Assembly (NCBI RefSeq): GCF_002127325.2
Contig: NC_035441.2
Location: 151,444,624-151,508,623, forward strand
Origin: Helianthus annuus
Taxonomy: Eukaryota > Streptophyta > Magnoliopsida > Asterales > Asteraceae
Length of the DNA stretch: 64,000 nucleotides
Reading direction: 5' to 3'
Below are positions 43,686 through 53,549 of this stretch, in pieces. How positions within the stretch are numbered: the stretch's first letter is position 1; every line of letters begins with the position of its first letter. A program made the position numbers and the translations under genes. The notes beneath the pieces are model-generated. The model did not search any database and was not told the DNA's origin. It saw nothing but the letters and a program-made list of their open reading frames with translations.

Positions 43686-44859
43686 TGTAGGAATCCGTTC
43701 GTGTAAAAATAAATAAAATTCTTTTATTAACTTGAATTACAAAGTAGAACAGAATGATACTGAAAATAAATTATAAAAACAACTGAAAATGGAAAAAACA
43801 AGAACAGAAACTCGATCAGAAAAACTGTTCTTGGCTGAGGATCGTGTTAGACACGGGTCCCTTAAAACAAATTTCGCGTCTCCCAGGAAAACACGTTTGT
43901 TTCCAGGTTACAACAGCCGCAAGCAGTTGCACTACCGGTCTTGACTCCAACCTGAAGGTGTACCTTGAACTCTTGAAGAAGATGAAGAATTTCTGTAGAG
44001 AGATTGTAGAGAAGTGTGTTTCGGTGTGTTTGATCTGCCAAAGGATGCTCCTATTTATAGTTGCAGGTCTTGAAGAAACTGAAAATTGAATTAAATGGGT
44101 GAATTAAACTGCATTAAACGTCTTTAATGCACTTTAATTCGTCACTTAATTCTCAGTCAAACGTATTAACTTCGTCAGTTTAGAAAGCTGAAACGTAACT
44201 GCACAACATTAACTGTTGTTGGAAGCTTCTGCGCACGTGCGCGCATGTCTGCACCCTCATGCGCGGTGCGTCTCAGTCCCATGCGCACCTGCGCGCGGAC
44301 CCACCAGGGTCATGCGCATGCATGCCACGTCACCTGGTCCTTGCAGCCCTTGCTCCACCACGCGCACGCGGTCAAAAACACAAAGGCGGCTCTCGGCGAT
44401 TCGAGCGTGCGAAGTGCAAAGTGCGCCATCAAAGCGCCACATTGCGCCTCATCGCCCACGCCACGCGCGCGTGCGAGGGCGTGTGTGAGTGCGAGTTAGG
44501 GTGCTCCGCACCCTTCGCGAGTACACTAGTGAGTGCTTCCATGAAACAATAAGTATGGTGAGTTCCCACTTAAATACCCCTTTAAGTTTCATCTCTCATC
44601 CGATGTGGGACAAGGTGCCACTTTCCCACATTTTCAGCATTCAAGTTTTAAACACCAAACTTTGAGCATCGATATCTCATTCATCTTAGCTCCGTTTTGG
44701 ACGTGGTTTAGTTCGTTGCGAATCCCTTCCAACGTAGAACACAAACCCACAAATAAATATATAAAACCCGCTCGTTTTATTATATTTATTTCTAGTCAAA
44801 AATAGGAAAAAACCATTTTCCTATATTTGTGAAAAAGCTATTTCCACAAATTTCTAACA
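43686..44859 (-). repeat. 5' LTR of copia element A
   Basis: 1174 bp, plus-strand TGTAGGAATCC...TTTCTAACA, paired with 8272-8849 plus 16719-17290. It has the same CG-rich GCGCGTGCG section at 44230-44510. The open frames there (44216-44552) reflect composition. The next bases GATCA resemble GATCT at 8267. Confidence 0.93.
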
Positions 44860-45411
44860 GATCAGGGTGTGTGTTAGTCGTTCTATAATAGAAATTATTA
44901 AAAGTTGGGAGGGGTAAAATAGAAAATTTGTCCATGTGGTGACCTTTTATTCATTAAATACTAATTTCACTAATATTTATTTATACTCAAATAACTTTTT
45001 AACTTTACTGATTCTTTTAAATAAACTATAAAATTGAGATTTTATATTCTCTTTCATATGTGTATAATATTGTTGTGTATTTTCTTTTAATAAAGCGACA
45101 TTTTGTAGAAAGGTATAATGATTGTGCGAAAACTATGTTTTACCAAAATAGTTATGTTGTTTTAGAATCACAATTGTGCAGTTAAATCACGACTAATTGG
45201 TATAACAAACACAACTAGACTATATGACTGTGTTGTATCCCGTGGGCATAATTGTCCAAAAGTACCATTGGCATCACTTTGTACGCTTCTTGAAACCCAC
45301 TTAGTACTGGAATCGCCCCTACACATATATACATTATGCAACATGTATAAATTATCACGTAACATTGTATACATAATAATGCAACATGTGTAAATAATCA
45401 TACAACGCTTA
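44860..45411. other. AT-rich intergenic DNA right of the nested cluster
   Basis: I see no gene. If element A landed in a SINE, the SINE remainder would start here (GATCAGGGTGTGTGTTAGTCG). From 45300 to 45400 the words ATACAT, GCAACATG and GTATAAAT recur. Confidence 0.45.
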
Positions 45412-45683
45412 GGATACAGGGTGTGGTATAAAGCCCCTAGGGTCTTTATCACGCCACCTCAACGGGGCGCTCAGCGCCACGTCACACACGGGGCTTTAAA
45501 GTCCCTTCCTTTAACTTGCAAGGTGTGGTTTAAACACCCCCCCCCCCCTAAACTATAGCGCCCCCCTTTAAACCAAACTCACCTCGATTCTCTCAATTCT
45601 GCTCGTTAGCGTGTGGTCCATGGCGCCCCAGGGCGCTAAAATCGCTGAGGTGGCGGGGTGACGTTAAGCCACACCCCCTGGGC
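45412..45683. mobile_element. Probable Tourist-like MITE
   Basis: TTA lies on both sides (45409-45411 and 45684-45686). The ends GGATACAGGGTGTGG and, on the reverse strand, GCCCAGGGGGTGTGG match at 10 of 15 positions. The interior is GC-rich for this window (GGGGCGCTCAGCGCCACG) with no coding frame and a C run at 45538-45549. A 3-bp TTA duplication fits PIF/Harbinger-type MITEs. Confidence 0.5.
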
Positions 45684-45912
45684 TTAATACTTAATAATGG
45701 AATATGTAATTGTTTGGGTGGATTTTAAAACACTTTAACCCACTCGCCAATCTTCAATTGAGATTTTTTCACCTCTTCAAATCTCACCAACTATAGTGAT
45801 CACCAACTCGTCAAACTAGTTTTAGTAATAATTAACTAGTTGCCTATTCATCTCACTTATGCGTCCATGAATTCCTTGCTTTATCTTTCTTGCTATTGTC
45901 ATATAACACTAT

Positions 45913-46348
45913 TGTTGGATCAGTTCTCTTTAATCATAATGGAAAACATGAAAACATACCTATTACAGCAGACAGTACAGTGGAGAATCCAGTGATAGAT
46001 GATGCCATCGAGTTCGACATAGTTGTCAGTGTGATCTGGTTCCTCCTTAGGGTGCTAACTAATGATGGTGACTGATTAAACCGAAAAGGGTATCGGCTAT
46101 AGGAGAAGAGGTCGATTGTGATGTTATGCTTATTAGGTTATGTCTAAGTATGTAACCCTTTAACCTCTACATAATTCTCCTTATATAAGCACCCAAGAGG
46201 AAACCTAATTAGTTGATAAGGGTAATATGGTCCATCAACAATTACCAACTAGTTATTTAATAGGTTGTTATATACTTTGATCTATATAATGTAAATGATT
46301 ATAATGGCTACTAGATTAAATATTAAACATAATATATTTAATCTTACA
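45913..46348 (-). repeat. 3' LTR of copia element C
   Basis: 436 bp matching 52214-52648. Followed on the plus strand by TTCTCCCACTTAG, whose complement is the polypurine tract. Confidence 0.95.
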
Positions 46349-46671
46349 TTCTCCCACTTAGCCGAGTAATCATTTACTATGAGTATTAGATAAGCCTGAT
46401 CAGGAGTTAACACTCATTTTAGCCTTAAACAAGTATTATAGCAGAGAAATACAGCCGTTGAATCATTATGCGATTCAGGACCCCCATTAGTCATACTATA
46501 GCCTTAATTTAAAACCTAATCGTTGTGATCAAAATACGCATAAGCCCTTTGTTTGATTTGTAACTTTATTTGTCTATTTGCCATTATACCGGTTGAACAT
46601 ATTCTAAGAGACATACAAAATCAAACTGAGGAAATTTCATTAATCATAAAACATAAGCTAGTACAATATGC
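46349..46671 (-). other. Polypurine tract and 3' untranslated part of copia element C
   Basis: AGTGGGAGAA on the minus strand abuts the 3' LTR (46349-46358). The rest has no coding region. Confidence 0.8.
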
Positions 46672-48105
46672 TTAAATAAGGTCTTTACTAAATCCCATAT
46701 TCCGAACATGTTCTTCGTAAACCTTAGGAGGGAGACCTTTAGTCAACAGATCCGCAAGCATATCTTTAGTACTAATATACTCAATACAAAGACTATTTTC
46801 CTCAACTCGTTCACGTACGAACAAATATTTTGTATCGAGATATAAACCAGCTCCAGTCGAACTGTTCCTGTTCGAGAAACTAACGGCAGCTGAATTATCA
46901 CAGTAAAGCTTCAATGGTCTAGAAATGGAATTAACGATTTTGAGTCCAGTGATCAGATTTCTAAGCAACATTCCATGATAGGTTGCGTTATAAACAGCAA
47001 TGTGCTCTGCCATCATTGTGGAAGTTGTGGTCAACTGTTGTTTATGACTCTTCCAAGAGATAGGGTCGCCTGCTAACATAAAGATATAGCCCGAAGTGGA
47101 TTTCTTGTCATCTTTGCATTTGGCAAAGTCAGAATCAGAATAGCCCACCACTTCTAAATGATCACTTCTTCTATAGGTCAGTTTATAGTCTTTCGTCCCT
47201 TGCAGATATCGAAGAACCTTCTTAGCTGCTTTCCAGTGATCTAGGCCAGGATTAGTCTGGTAACGGCCTAGCATTCCAGCAATATAAGCGATATCGGGAC
47301 GAGTACAGACTTGAGCATACAGACTACTGACGCGTAAGGTATCTGGCTCATTTGCTCCTTCTCAACCTCTGTCGTCGGACACTGGAATGAACCGAAAACA
47401 TCTCCTTTAACTACTGGAGCGACGGAGGGATTGCACTGTTGCATATTGTAACGTGTAAGGACACGATCTATGTAAGCCCTTTGGGACAATCCTAAGATCC
47501 CTCTGTGTCTATCTCGGTGAATTTCGATGCCAATGACGTAAGAAGCATCTCCGAGATCCTTCATGTCGAAGTTATGCGAGAGTAACCGCTTCGACTCATG
47601 CAACATGTCTAAACTATTACTTGCCAATAGAATATCATCTTCGTAAAGGATAAGTATAGTAAAGTTGCTCCCACTCATCTTGAGGTAGGTGCATTGATCC
47701 ACTTGATTCTTCATAAAACCTTGTTTCTTCATGACTTCATCAAACTTGAGGTACCACTGACGTGATGCTTGTTTTAACCCGTAAATGGATTTCTTCAACT
47801 TACAGACTAGATGCTCCTGACCTTCAGGTTTAAAGCCTTCAGGTTGTTTCATGTAAACATCTTCGTCCAAGTCTCCGTTAAGGAAAGCGGTTTTAACGTC
47901 CATCTGATGCAGCTCTAAATCAAAATGAGCTACTAGGGCCATGACGATCCTTAATGAATCTTTACGACAGAGAGGTGAAAACGTCTCTTGATAATCAATT
48001 CCCTCTTTCTGAGTGTATCCCTTTGTAACCAATCTCGCTTTGTAGCGTTCAACGTTCCCATTCGGATCCAGTTTTGTTTTGAACACCCATTTACATCCTA
48101 CGGGT
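46672..48105 (-). pseudogene. Reverse transcriptase-RNase H of copia element C
   Basis: 48086-47268 carries most of RT: ARLVTKGYTQKEGIDYQETF, LHQMDVKTAFLNGDLDEDVY (first catalytic Asp), CKLKKSIYGLKQASRQWYLK and YEDDILLAS. The usual YVDD box reads YEDD here (residues 148-151), a Val to Glu change next to the active site. A frameshift near 47290 follows. 47274-46672 continues with GLDHWKAAKKVLRYLQGTK, SDSDFAKCKDDKKSTSGY (RNase H), LYCDNSAAVSFSNR and DMLADLLTKGLPPKV. A stop near 48106 cuts it from the upstream part. Confidence 0.9.
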
Positions 48106-48141
48106 TAAACACCGTTGGGTAATTCTACCAAATCCCAAACG

Positions 48142-49675
48142 TCATTTTTTCTTCATGGAATCAAGCTCATCAATCATTGCTTTGTTCCATTCAGAAGACT
48201 GATCACTGCTTATGGCTTCATTGTAAGAAATAGGATCGTTGAGCTTTCCGGGATCCATTTCAGTCAGGTAGGTAACATAATCATCCCAATTAGTAGGCCT
48301 TCTTTGCTTAGATGACCTCCTGAGTGGATTATCGGGTTCAGCGTTGTCTTGGTTATGAGCGTTTGATGTGCCTTCGTCATGAGGTATAATGGGTTCTGAT
48401 TGTAGAGGTGAATTTGAAGTTGGTGCAGTAGCTTCAGGTGCAGTAGTTGCATTGGGTACAAGAGGAGTAATCGGACTAATGGTAAGCAACGAGTCTCCCC
48501 CCCCCCCCCCCCGCGTCTTGTACTTCTTGCAATTCTTCGTAAGGGTTGGTACTGCTCCCACTGACCTTGAAATCCTCCAGGAACGCAGCACGCTTGGTTT
48601 CAACAATACGGGTGACATGGGAAGGACAACAAAAACGATAACCCTTAGAATTATCAGGATACCCGATAAAGAAACAGGTAATTGTTTTAGGGTCAAGTTT
48701 CCTTAGGAAAGGATTGTAAAGTTTTGCTTCAGCAATGCAGCCCCATACTTTCATATATTTAAGACTCGGTTTCCTTCCTGTCCAAAGTTCATAAGGAGTT
48801 TTAGGGACGGACTTAGAAGGAACTCTATTGAGTATATGAACAGCTGCTTTTAACGCTTCAGTCTAGAGGAATAATGGTAAATTAGTGTTGGCTAACATAC
48901 TGCGCACCATGTTCATAAGGGTACGGTTTCTTCTTTCAGCGACACCGTTCTGCTGAGGTGTACCAGGCATGGTGTATTGGTTCACAATCCCCTGGCCCTT
49001 ACAAAACTCATAAAATGGACCAGGAGCTTGACCCACATCAGTATGTCTTCCATAATATTCACTGCCTTTATCTGATCTTACAACTTTAATCTGACGATCT
49101 AATTGCTTTTCAACTTCAGCCTTATAATCTTTAAAAGTTATTAGAGATTCAGATTTCTCCTTAATAAGATACAAGTACATGTAACGAGAATAATCGTCAA
49201 TGAAAGTGATAAATGAAGTATGTCCTGTTATGCCAGCGATGTGGTAGGGACCACTAATTCAGTGTGAATGAGTTCTAATAAATTAGAGCTCCTAGTGGCA
49301 CCTTTCTTATTCGCTAATGTCATTTTACCTTTAAGACATTTGACACATGTTCCAAAATCAGAGAAATTGAGAGGAGGTAAGACTTCATCCTTTACGAGAC
49401 GATTTAATCGTTCTCTTGAGATGTGGCCTAAACGTTGATGCCACAACATGGATGAAGTTTCTAAGTCTCGTTTCTCTTTTATCTTTGTGAGTGATTCATT
49501 AATGTTATATGACAACAAAGATTTGGAAAAAATATCATCTAGTTCTAATCTATAGAGACCACCATCCAGAACACCAGTACCATAAAGAACATAATCATAG
49601 AGGATAGAGAGTTTGCGATGACCATGGGAAACAATAAAACCGTCCATGTCTAACTTTGGTCCTGATACAAGGTTC
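48142..49675 (-). pseudogene. Integrase and linker of copia element C, fragmented
   Basis: Pieces on the minus strand: 49647-49228 has the pre-integrase zinc region (LWHQRLGHISRERLNRLVKD and CVKCLKGKMT); 49180-48863 has the integrase core with VRSDKGSEYYGRH and MPGTPQQNGVAERRNRTLMN; 48754-48476 has the C-terminal part (VWGCIAEAKLYNPFLRKLDP, FFIGYPDNSKGYRF); 48696-48142 has the integrase-RT linker (NPLRRSSKQRRPTNWDDYV). Frameshifts lie near 49200, 48850 and 48500, the last at a pure C run of about 17 bases (48497-48512). The enzyme is dead in this copy. Confidence 0.88.
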
Positions 49676-49679
49676 CGAG

Positions 49680-50765
49680 TTACCTCAGGAACATATAGGT
49701 ATCATAAAGTTTAATACATAAACCAGTTTTCATAAATAATTGTAATGTTCCAATGGCCTTCACTTCTAATTCTCGATCATCCCCAACCTTAAGCGTTCTT
49801 TGGTTTCTTTCCAGCTTCCGGATTGTAAGGAATCCCTGAGTTGAATTGGTAACATGAACCATAAAACCAGAATCAAACCACCAAGAATTAGCAGGAACAC
49901 TTAAATTATAGGACTCAAGTATCATAAAATAACTGTTACCTTTCTTAGCCAGCCACTCCTTAAAGTCAGGGCATTCCTTCTGCATGTGTCCTGCCTTTTT
50001 ACAGAACTTGCAGTGGATTCTGCCTAAGGAGTTCTTAGAGCTGGAAGGTGCACTTGTATTAGGATTGGGCCTTTGGATTTTAGAAGCATCCTTCCTCTGA
50101 TGATTGTTCTTCCTTTTCTTAGTGTTGGAGGTAGTGAAGTTTGCAACATCGGTACTGCGATCCATCCTCATACGCTCTTCCTCCTGTACGCACATAGCGA
50201 CCAGCTCACTCATCGTCCATTTGTCCTTCTGAGTGTTGTAATTAATCTTGAATGCTTCAAAGGACGAAGGAAGCGAAGTAATGATGAAGTGAATGAGGAA
50301 ACCATCACTGATTTCCATTTCCAGCTCCTTCAGCTTATTGGCCATGTCATTCATCATCATGATGTGCTCGCGAATGTCGTTCTTCCCATCATACTTAGTC
50401 ATCACCAGCTTGAGAATAAGAGTACTAGCGTGTGCTTTAGACGTCCCCTTGAACTGCGCCTCCACAGAAGCCAAGTAGGTTTTAACATCTTCAGAATCAG
50501 GAATAGCTCCCCTGATAGCATTGCTTATGGACTGCTTCATGAACATGAGAGACATGCGGTTACACCGAGTCCATTTTTCATGAGTCAATTGCTCAGCAGC
50601 AGTACTTTGTGGAGTAAGGTCCGCTGGCTTATTCTCTCTTAGAGCATAGTCAAAGTCCAGCAATCCAAGTGTAAGCATGAGAGCATCCTTCCAGGCAGCA
50701 AAGTTATCACCGGTCAAAGGTGGAATCCTGCAATTGGGCGCTGATAGTGGAAATAAGATGAGCAA
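49680..50765 (-). CDS. gag: gag with protease start, copia element C
   Basis: 361 codons from ATG 50765. The gag core has ACWKDALMLTLG-like NFAAWKDALMLTLG, MKQSISNAIRGAIPDSEDVK, LVMTKYDGKNDIREHIMMMN, and DKWTMSELVAMCVQEEERM. One intact knuckle CKFCKKAGHMQKEC is followed by the protease site SWWFDSGFMVHVTNS, where the residue after DSG is Phe instead of the usual Ala or Cys. The frame closes at 49680 within the protease. The gag part looks intact; the protease is probably not functional. The leader just upstream holds the hairpin array at 50905-51189. Confidence 0.88.
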   Translation of the reverse strand: MLILFPLSAPNCRIPPLTGDNFAAWKDALMLTLGLLDFDYALRENKPADLTPQSTAAEQLTHEKWTRCNRMSLMFMKQSISNAIRGAIPDSEDVKTYLASVEAQFKGTSKAHASTLILKLVMTKYDGKNDIREHIMMMNDMANKLKELEMEISDGFLIHFIITSLPSSFEAFKINYNTQKDKWTMSELVAMCVQEEERMRMDRSTDVANFTTSNTKKRKNNHQRKDASKIQRPNPNTSAPSSSKNSLGRIHCKFCKKAGHMQKECPDFKEWLAKKGNSYFMILESYNLSVPANSWWFDSGFMVHVTNSTQGFLTIRKLERNQRTLKVGDDRELEVKAIGTLQLFMKTGLCIKLYDTYMFLR

Positions 50766-50904
50766 GTTATGTTACTAAGGAAGAAGTCCTAATGTGATCT
50801 AAGGGCACGTTAAACTAAGGCGGGCATAAATAATTACCATTTTATATTATGAAGCTGTGATATTGTCTATTACTAACATCAAAATAATAGACTTAGTTAA
50901 AATT

Positions 50905-51189
50905 CTACTTAAACGAAGACAAATCAGGTTTGGCCAGATATTGTAATCATTTAAGCATGTGTGCAAAGTGATTGTAACAAATCAGCTTTGGCCAGAAATT
51001 GATACAACCACTTTAGTTATGCACTTGTTAAGTGTGCCATCTATGAAGGAATTAAATCAACTTTGGCCAGATATTAAGACATTCATGTTTATGATGCACA
51101 CTTAACACAGCTTTCGTAATACTTGAATGATAAGTAGATGTATCAAATCAGCTTTGGCCAGAAATGATACATCAGAAGCTCATTCAAGT
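50905..51189 (-). repeat. Four spaced hairpins with conserved TTTGGCCAG loops in the leader of copia C
   Basis: The word AAATCA(G/A)(C/G)TTTGGCCAGA occurs at 50921-50940, 50979-51000, 51054-51074 and 51145-51165. Each is flanked by its own complementary arms. Unit 4 has GATGTATC (51137-51144) with GATACATC (51166-51173), then ACTTGAATGA (51121-51130) with TCATTCAAGT (51180-51189). Unit 3 has GTTAAGTGTGC (51027-51037) with GCACACTTAAC (51096-51106). Unit 2 has AAAGTGATTGTA with TACAACCACTTT (one mismatch). Unit 1 is weaker (CTTAAA with TTTAAG). Loops are conserved while stems differ. The position is 150-420 nt upstream of the gag ATG in the transcript. TGGCCA in the loop is self-complementary. 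Confidence 0.85.
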
Positions 51190-51284
51190 TAAGCCATTTT
51201 GGTTTTTGTAAAACATTATCTGATTCTGATTAATTAACTAAGTAATTACAAAAAACCAATTATTTAATAGCAAACCACCTGTTA

Positions 51285-51685
51285 GCGCGGATCGAACTCA
51301 TTAAGGTCTCGAGTCGCAACCTCAGTGTCTAAAATAATTAGGTTTTGAGTGAGATCTCGAGTCAAGTCTCGACTCATCATTATGAGGTCTCGACTCATTA
51401 AGGTCTCGAGTCGCAACCTCAGTGTCTCGAGTCGTAATCATGGTCTCGACTGTTGTGAATTATGAGATCTCGACTCCTTATGAGGTCTCGAGTCGCAACC
51501 ATGGTCTCGAGTTGTGAAGATTGAAGCCCTTAGTCGAAACCTTAGTGGTCTTGAGTCGAGACCTTATGATCTCGAGTCGAAATCGTTGTCTCGAGTTGTA
51601 AACATTTGAGAACACTTATGATTTCGAGTCGAGACCTTGTGGTCTCGAGTCGAGATCTTGGTCTCGGCTCGTTAGAAGGGATCTC
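51285..51685 (-). repeat. Irregular array of GTCTCGAGTC words in the leader of copia C
   Basis: GGTCTCGAGTC, GTCTCGACTC and TCGAGTCGAGACC occur about twenty times in 400 bp, spaced 15-35 bp apart with changing fillers such as GCAACCTCAGT. CTCGAG and TCGA centres make many overlapping dyads. No reading frame runs through it. Confidence 0.85.
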
Positions 51686-52199
51686 GAAACTTCCTGTTAA
51701 CAGTTGTGAATGTGAAAACATAACTGAAAATTCGAATTCTAAGGGATTATGAGATATGGTTTCCTGTTTTAAGATGATCTAATTTTATCAAAAATTATTT
51801 CGAAAATTATAACTGTATATCTTTTAACAGTTTTCGAATAAACTTAACAGATTAAATTGGATCAAACAGGAAAAAACACTCATCAATCCTAACTACATTC
51901 CAAAACATAAAGGAATTTTCGAATTTTCCTAAGAACATGATGAACCCAAAAAATAAAACATAAATTCTGGAACCCGAAACCTGAATTTTAAGGTTTTTCT
52001 AAACAGATTTCGGTCATAAAAACATAACCCATTTGATTTCGAGTGAACATATAATTAATCCTTTTCCGAAAACAGGGATTTCAAGTGGTATATTCGACTC
52101 GAAACCGGTTATGTTCATTAAGTTATCAAAAAATTCCGTTTTCCAGATTTCTATCCCAGAATTGATGGATACGAAAACAGAACTGACTAATCAACATAT
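51686..52199 (-). other. Remaining leader of copia C
   Basis: AT-rich, no gene. It lies between the primer site and the GTCTCGAGTC array and gives the element an unusually long leader (about 1.4 kb before gag). Confidence 0.6.
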
Positions 52200-52211
52200 G
52201 CTCTGATACCA
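52200..52211 (-). other. Primer binding site of copia element C
   Basis: GCTCTGATACCA on the plus strand, 2 bp from the LTR (52214). Confidence 0.92.
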
Positions 52212-52213
52212 CA

Positions 52214-52648
52214 TGTTGGATCAGTTCTGTTTAATCATATTGGAAAACATGAAAACATACCTGTTACAGCAGACAGTGCAGTGGAGAATCCAGTGATAGA
52301 TGATGCCATCGAGTTCGACATAGTTGTCAGTGTGATATGGTTCCTCCTTAGGGTGCTAACTGATGATGGTGACTGATTAAACCGAAAAGGGTATCGGCTA
52401 TAGGAGAAGAGGCCGATTGTGATGTTATGCTTATTAGGTTATGTCTAAGTGTATAACCCTTTAACCTCTACATAATTCTCCTTATATAAGCACCCAAGAG
52501 GAAACCTAATTGTTAATAAGGGTAATATGATCCATCAACAATTACCAACTAATTATTTAATAGGTTGTTATATATTTTGATCTATATAATGTAAATGATT
52601 ATAATGACTACTAGATTAAATATTAAACATAATATATTTAATCTTACA
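52214..52648 (-). repeat. 5' LTR of copia element C
   Basis: 435 bp, plus-strand TGTTGGATCAG...CTTACA, followed by the target duplication ACTAT. Confidence 0.95.
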
Positions 52649-52810
52649 ACTATGGTTGCATATATTACATGTCCATCTGCATGTTATATGTTTGTTGACA
52701 ATCATTTTCTTCGTCCTTCATGTTCATTCAAGAAAGAAATATAATTGAACGGAAATGTTGCCGACTATATTATGTGTCACCACATTTTGTTTTTATCGCT
52801 TTTGTGTGTA

Positions 52811-53031
52811 GGGTGAGGTTCTAAAGTGAACACTAGTGTATTTGCGAACTGAGTGAACAAATCCTGGCCATTGATCTACACACGTGTATGGCCAAGATCT
52901 CATCATCAAATCGTAAAATACACTAGTGTATTTCAACATCAAATCTTGGCCATTGATCTACATATGTGTATGGCCAGGATTAGTTCACTCAGTTCGCAAG
53001 CTACACTAGTGTTCACTCTTGAACCTAATCC
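52811..53031. mobile_element. Mutator-type MITE with ~10-bp target duplication
   Basis: The two ends are long inverted repeats: GGTTCTAAAGTGAACACTAG on the left pairs with the reverse strand of the right end (GGTTCAAGAGTGAACACTAG), continuing through GCGAACTGAGTGAAC. Flanks TTTGTGTGTA (52801-52810) and TTAGTGTGTA (53032-53041) match 9 of 10. No coding frame. The 9-10 bp duplication and long ends fit MULE-derived MITEs. Confidence 0.8.
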
Positions 53032-53301
53032 TTAGTGTGTATATGCATATACCAATGTTTGTGCGTATGCATATATGTATATGCTTGAGTTATTTGTGAA
53101 GTGTATTTATTGTTAATTAGGTTAGTTATTCGTGTAATACACGAGTTGAACTGATATCTTTTGTAAATAGATGTTTTAAATAAAACTACATACGATGAAT
53201 AAAAAATACAAATTGTAATAGAATTAATACTAATAAAACTAAAATTGAAAAAGTAATTTATAACTCTCTAAATATTTCTCTGTATACAACATTTGTTGTT
53301 T

Positions 53302-53549
53302 GAGTTAATTACACCGATAGTTCTTGTAATTTATTGAAAGTAACACCTTTGAATACTAACTTTTTTTTTGTAATAAGTTTTGGTTCTGTGGTTTTGATTT
53401 TGAAACACCTTCGAGAATTAAGGCTAACTAACGTTAATTTTTTTTTGTTAAATCAGTGTAAAATGACTAAAATACCATTATATATTTTTTGTTAGTGTAC
53501 AAATGTGATACTTTCAATAAATTATTAGGACTATCTGTGTAATTAACTC
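53302..53549. mobile_element. MITE-like element with ~45-bp terminal inverted repeats
   Basis: GAGTTAATTACACCGATAGT at the left end pairs with GAGTTAATTACACAGATAGT on the reverse strand at the right end, and both continue to AATTTATTGAAAGTA. About 248 bp. Flanking duplication not evident. Confidence 0.7.

Larger units (their letters stand above)
8272..44859 (-). mobile_element. Ty1/copia element A, host of the nested cluster
   Basis: Two copies of the same LTR bound the element: 8272-17290 (interrupted) and 43686-44859, both starting TGTAGGAATCC and ending in C/TAACA on the plus strand. The polypurine tract at 17291-17303 and the coding order gag, protease, integrase, RT, RNase H on the minus strand fix its orientation. 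Flanking bases GATCT (8267-8271) and GATCA (44860-44864) look like a 5-bp target duplication with one change. Removing the three insertions leaves an element of roughly 7.2 kb, normal for copia. Its own sequence is 8272-8849, 16719-17653, 26498-26530 and 39149-44859. Confidence 0.85.
45913..52648 (-). mobile_element. Ty1/copia element C
   Basis: LTRs at 45913-46348 (436 bp) and 52214-52648 (435 bp), plus-strand TGTTGGATCAG...AATCTTACA, with a perfect ACTAT target duplication (45908-45912 and 52649-52653). Polypurine tract, RT-RNase H, integrase, protease remnant, gag, structured leader and Met-tRNA primer site follow from left to right on the plus strand, so it is transcribed leftward. The 6.7-kb size is near full length. 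pol is broken in several places. LTRs differ by a handful of bases. Confidence 0.95.

Noticed and set aside
48497..48512. Poly(C) run as a functional signal
   Set aside because: It sits at a frame break in decayed integrase; homopolymer slippage or assembly error is the simplest reading.
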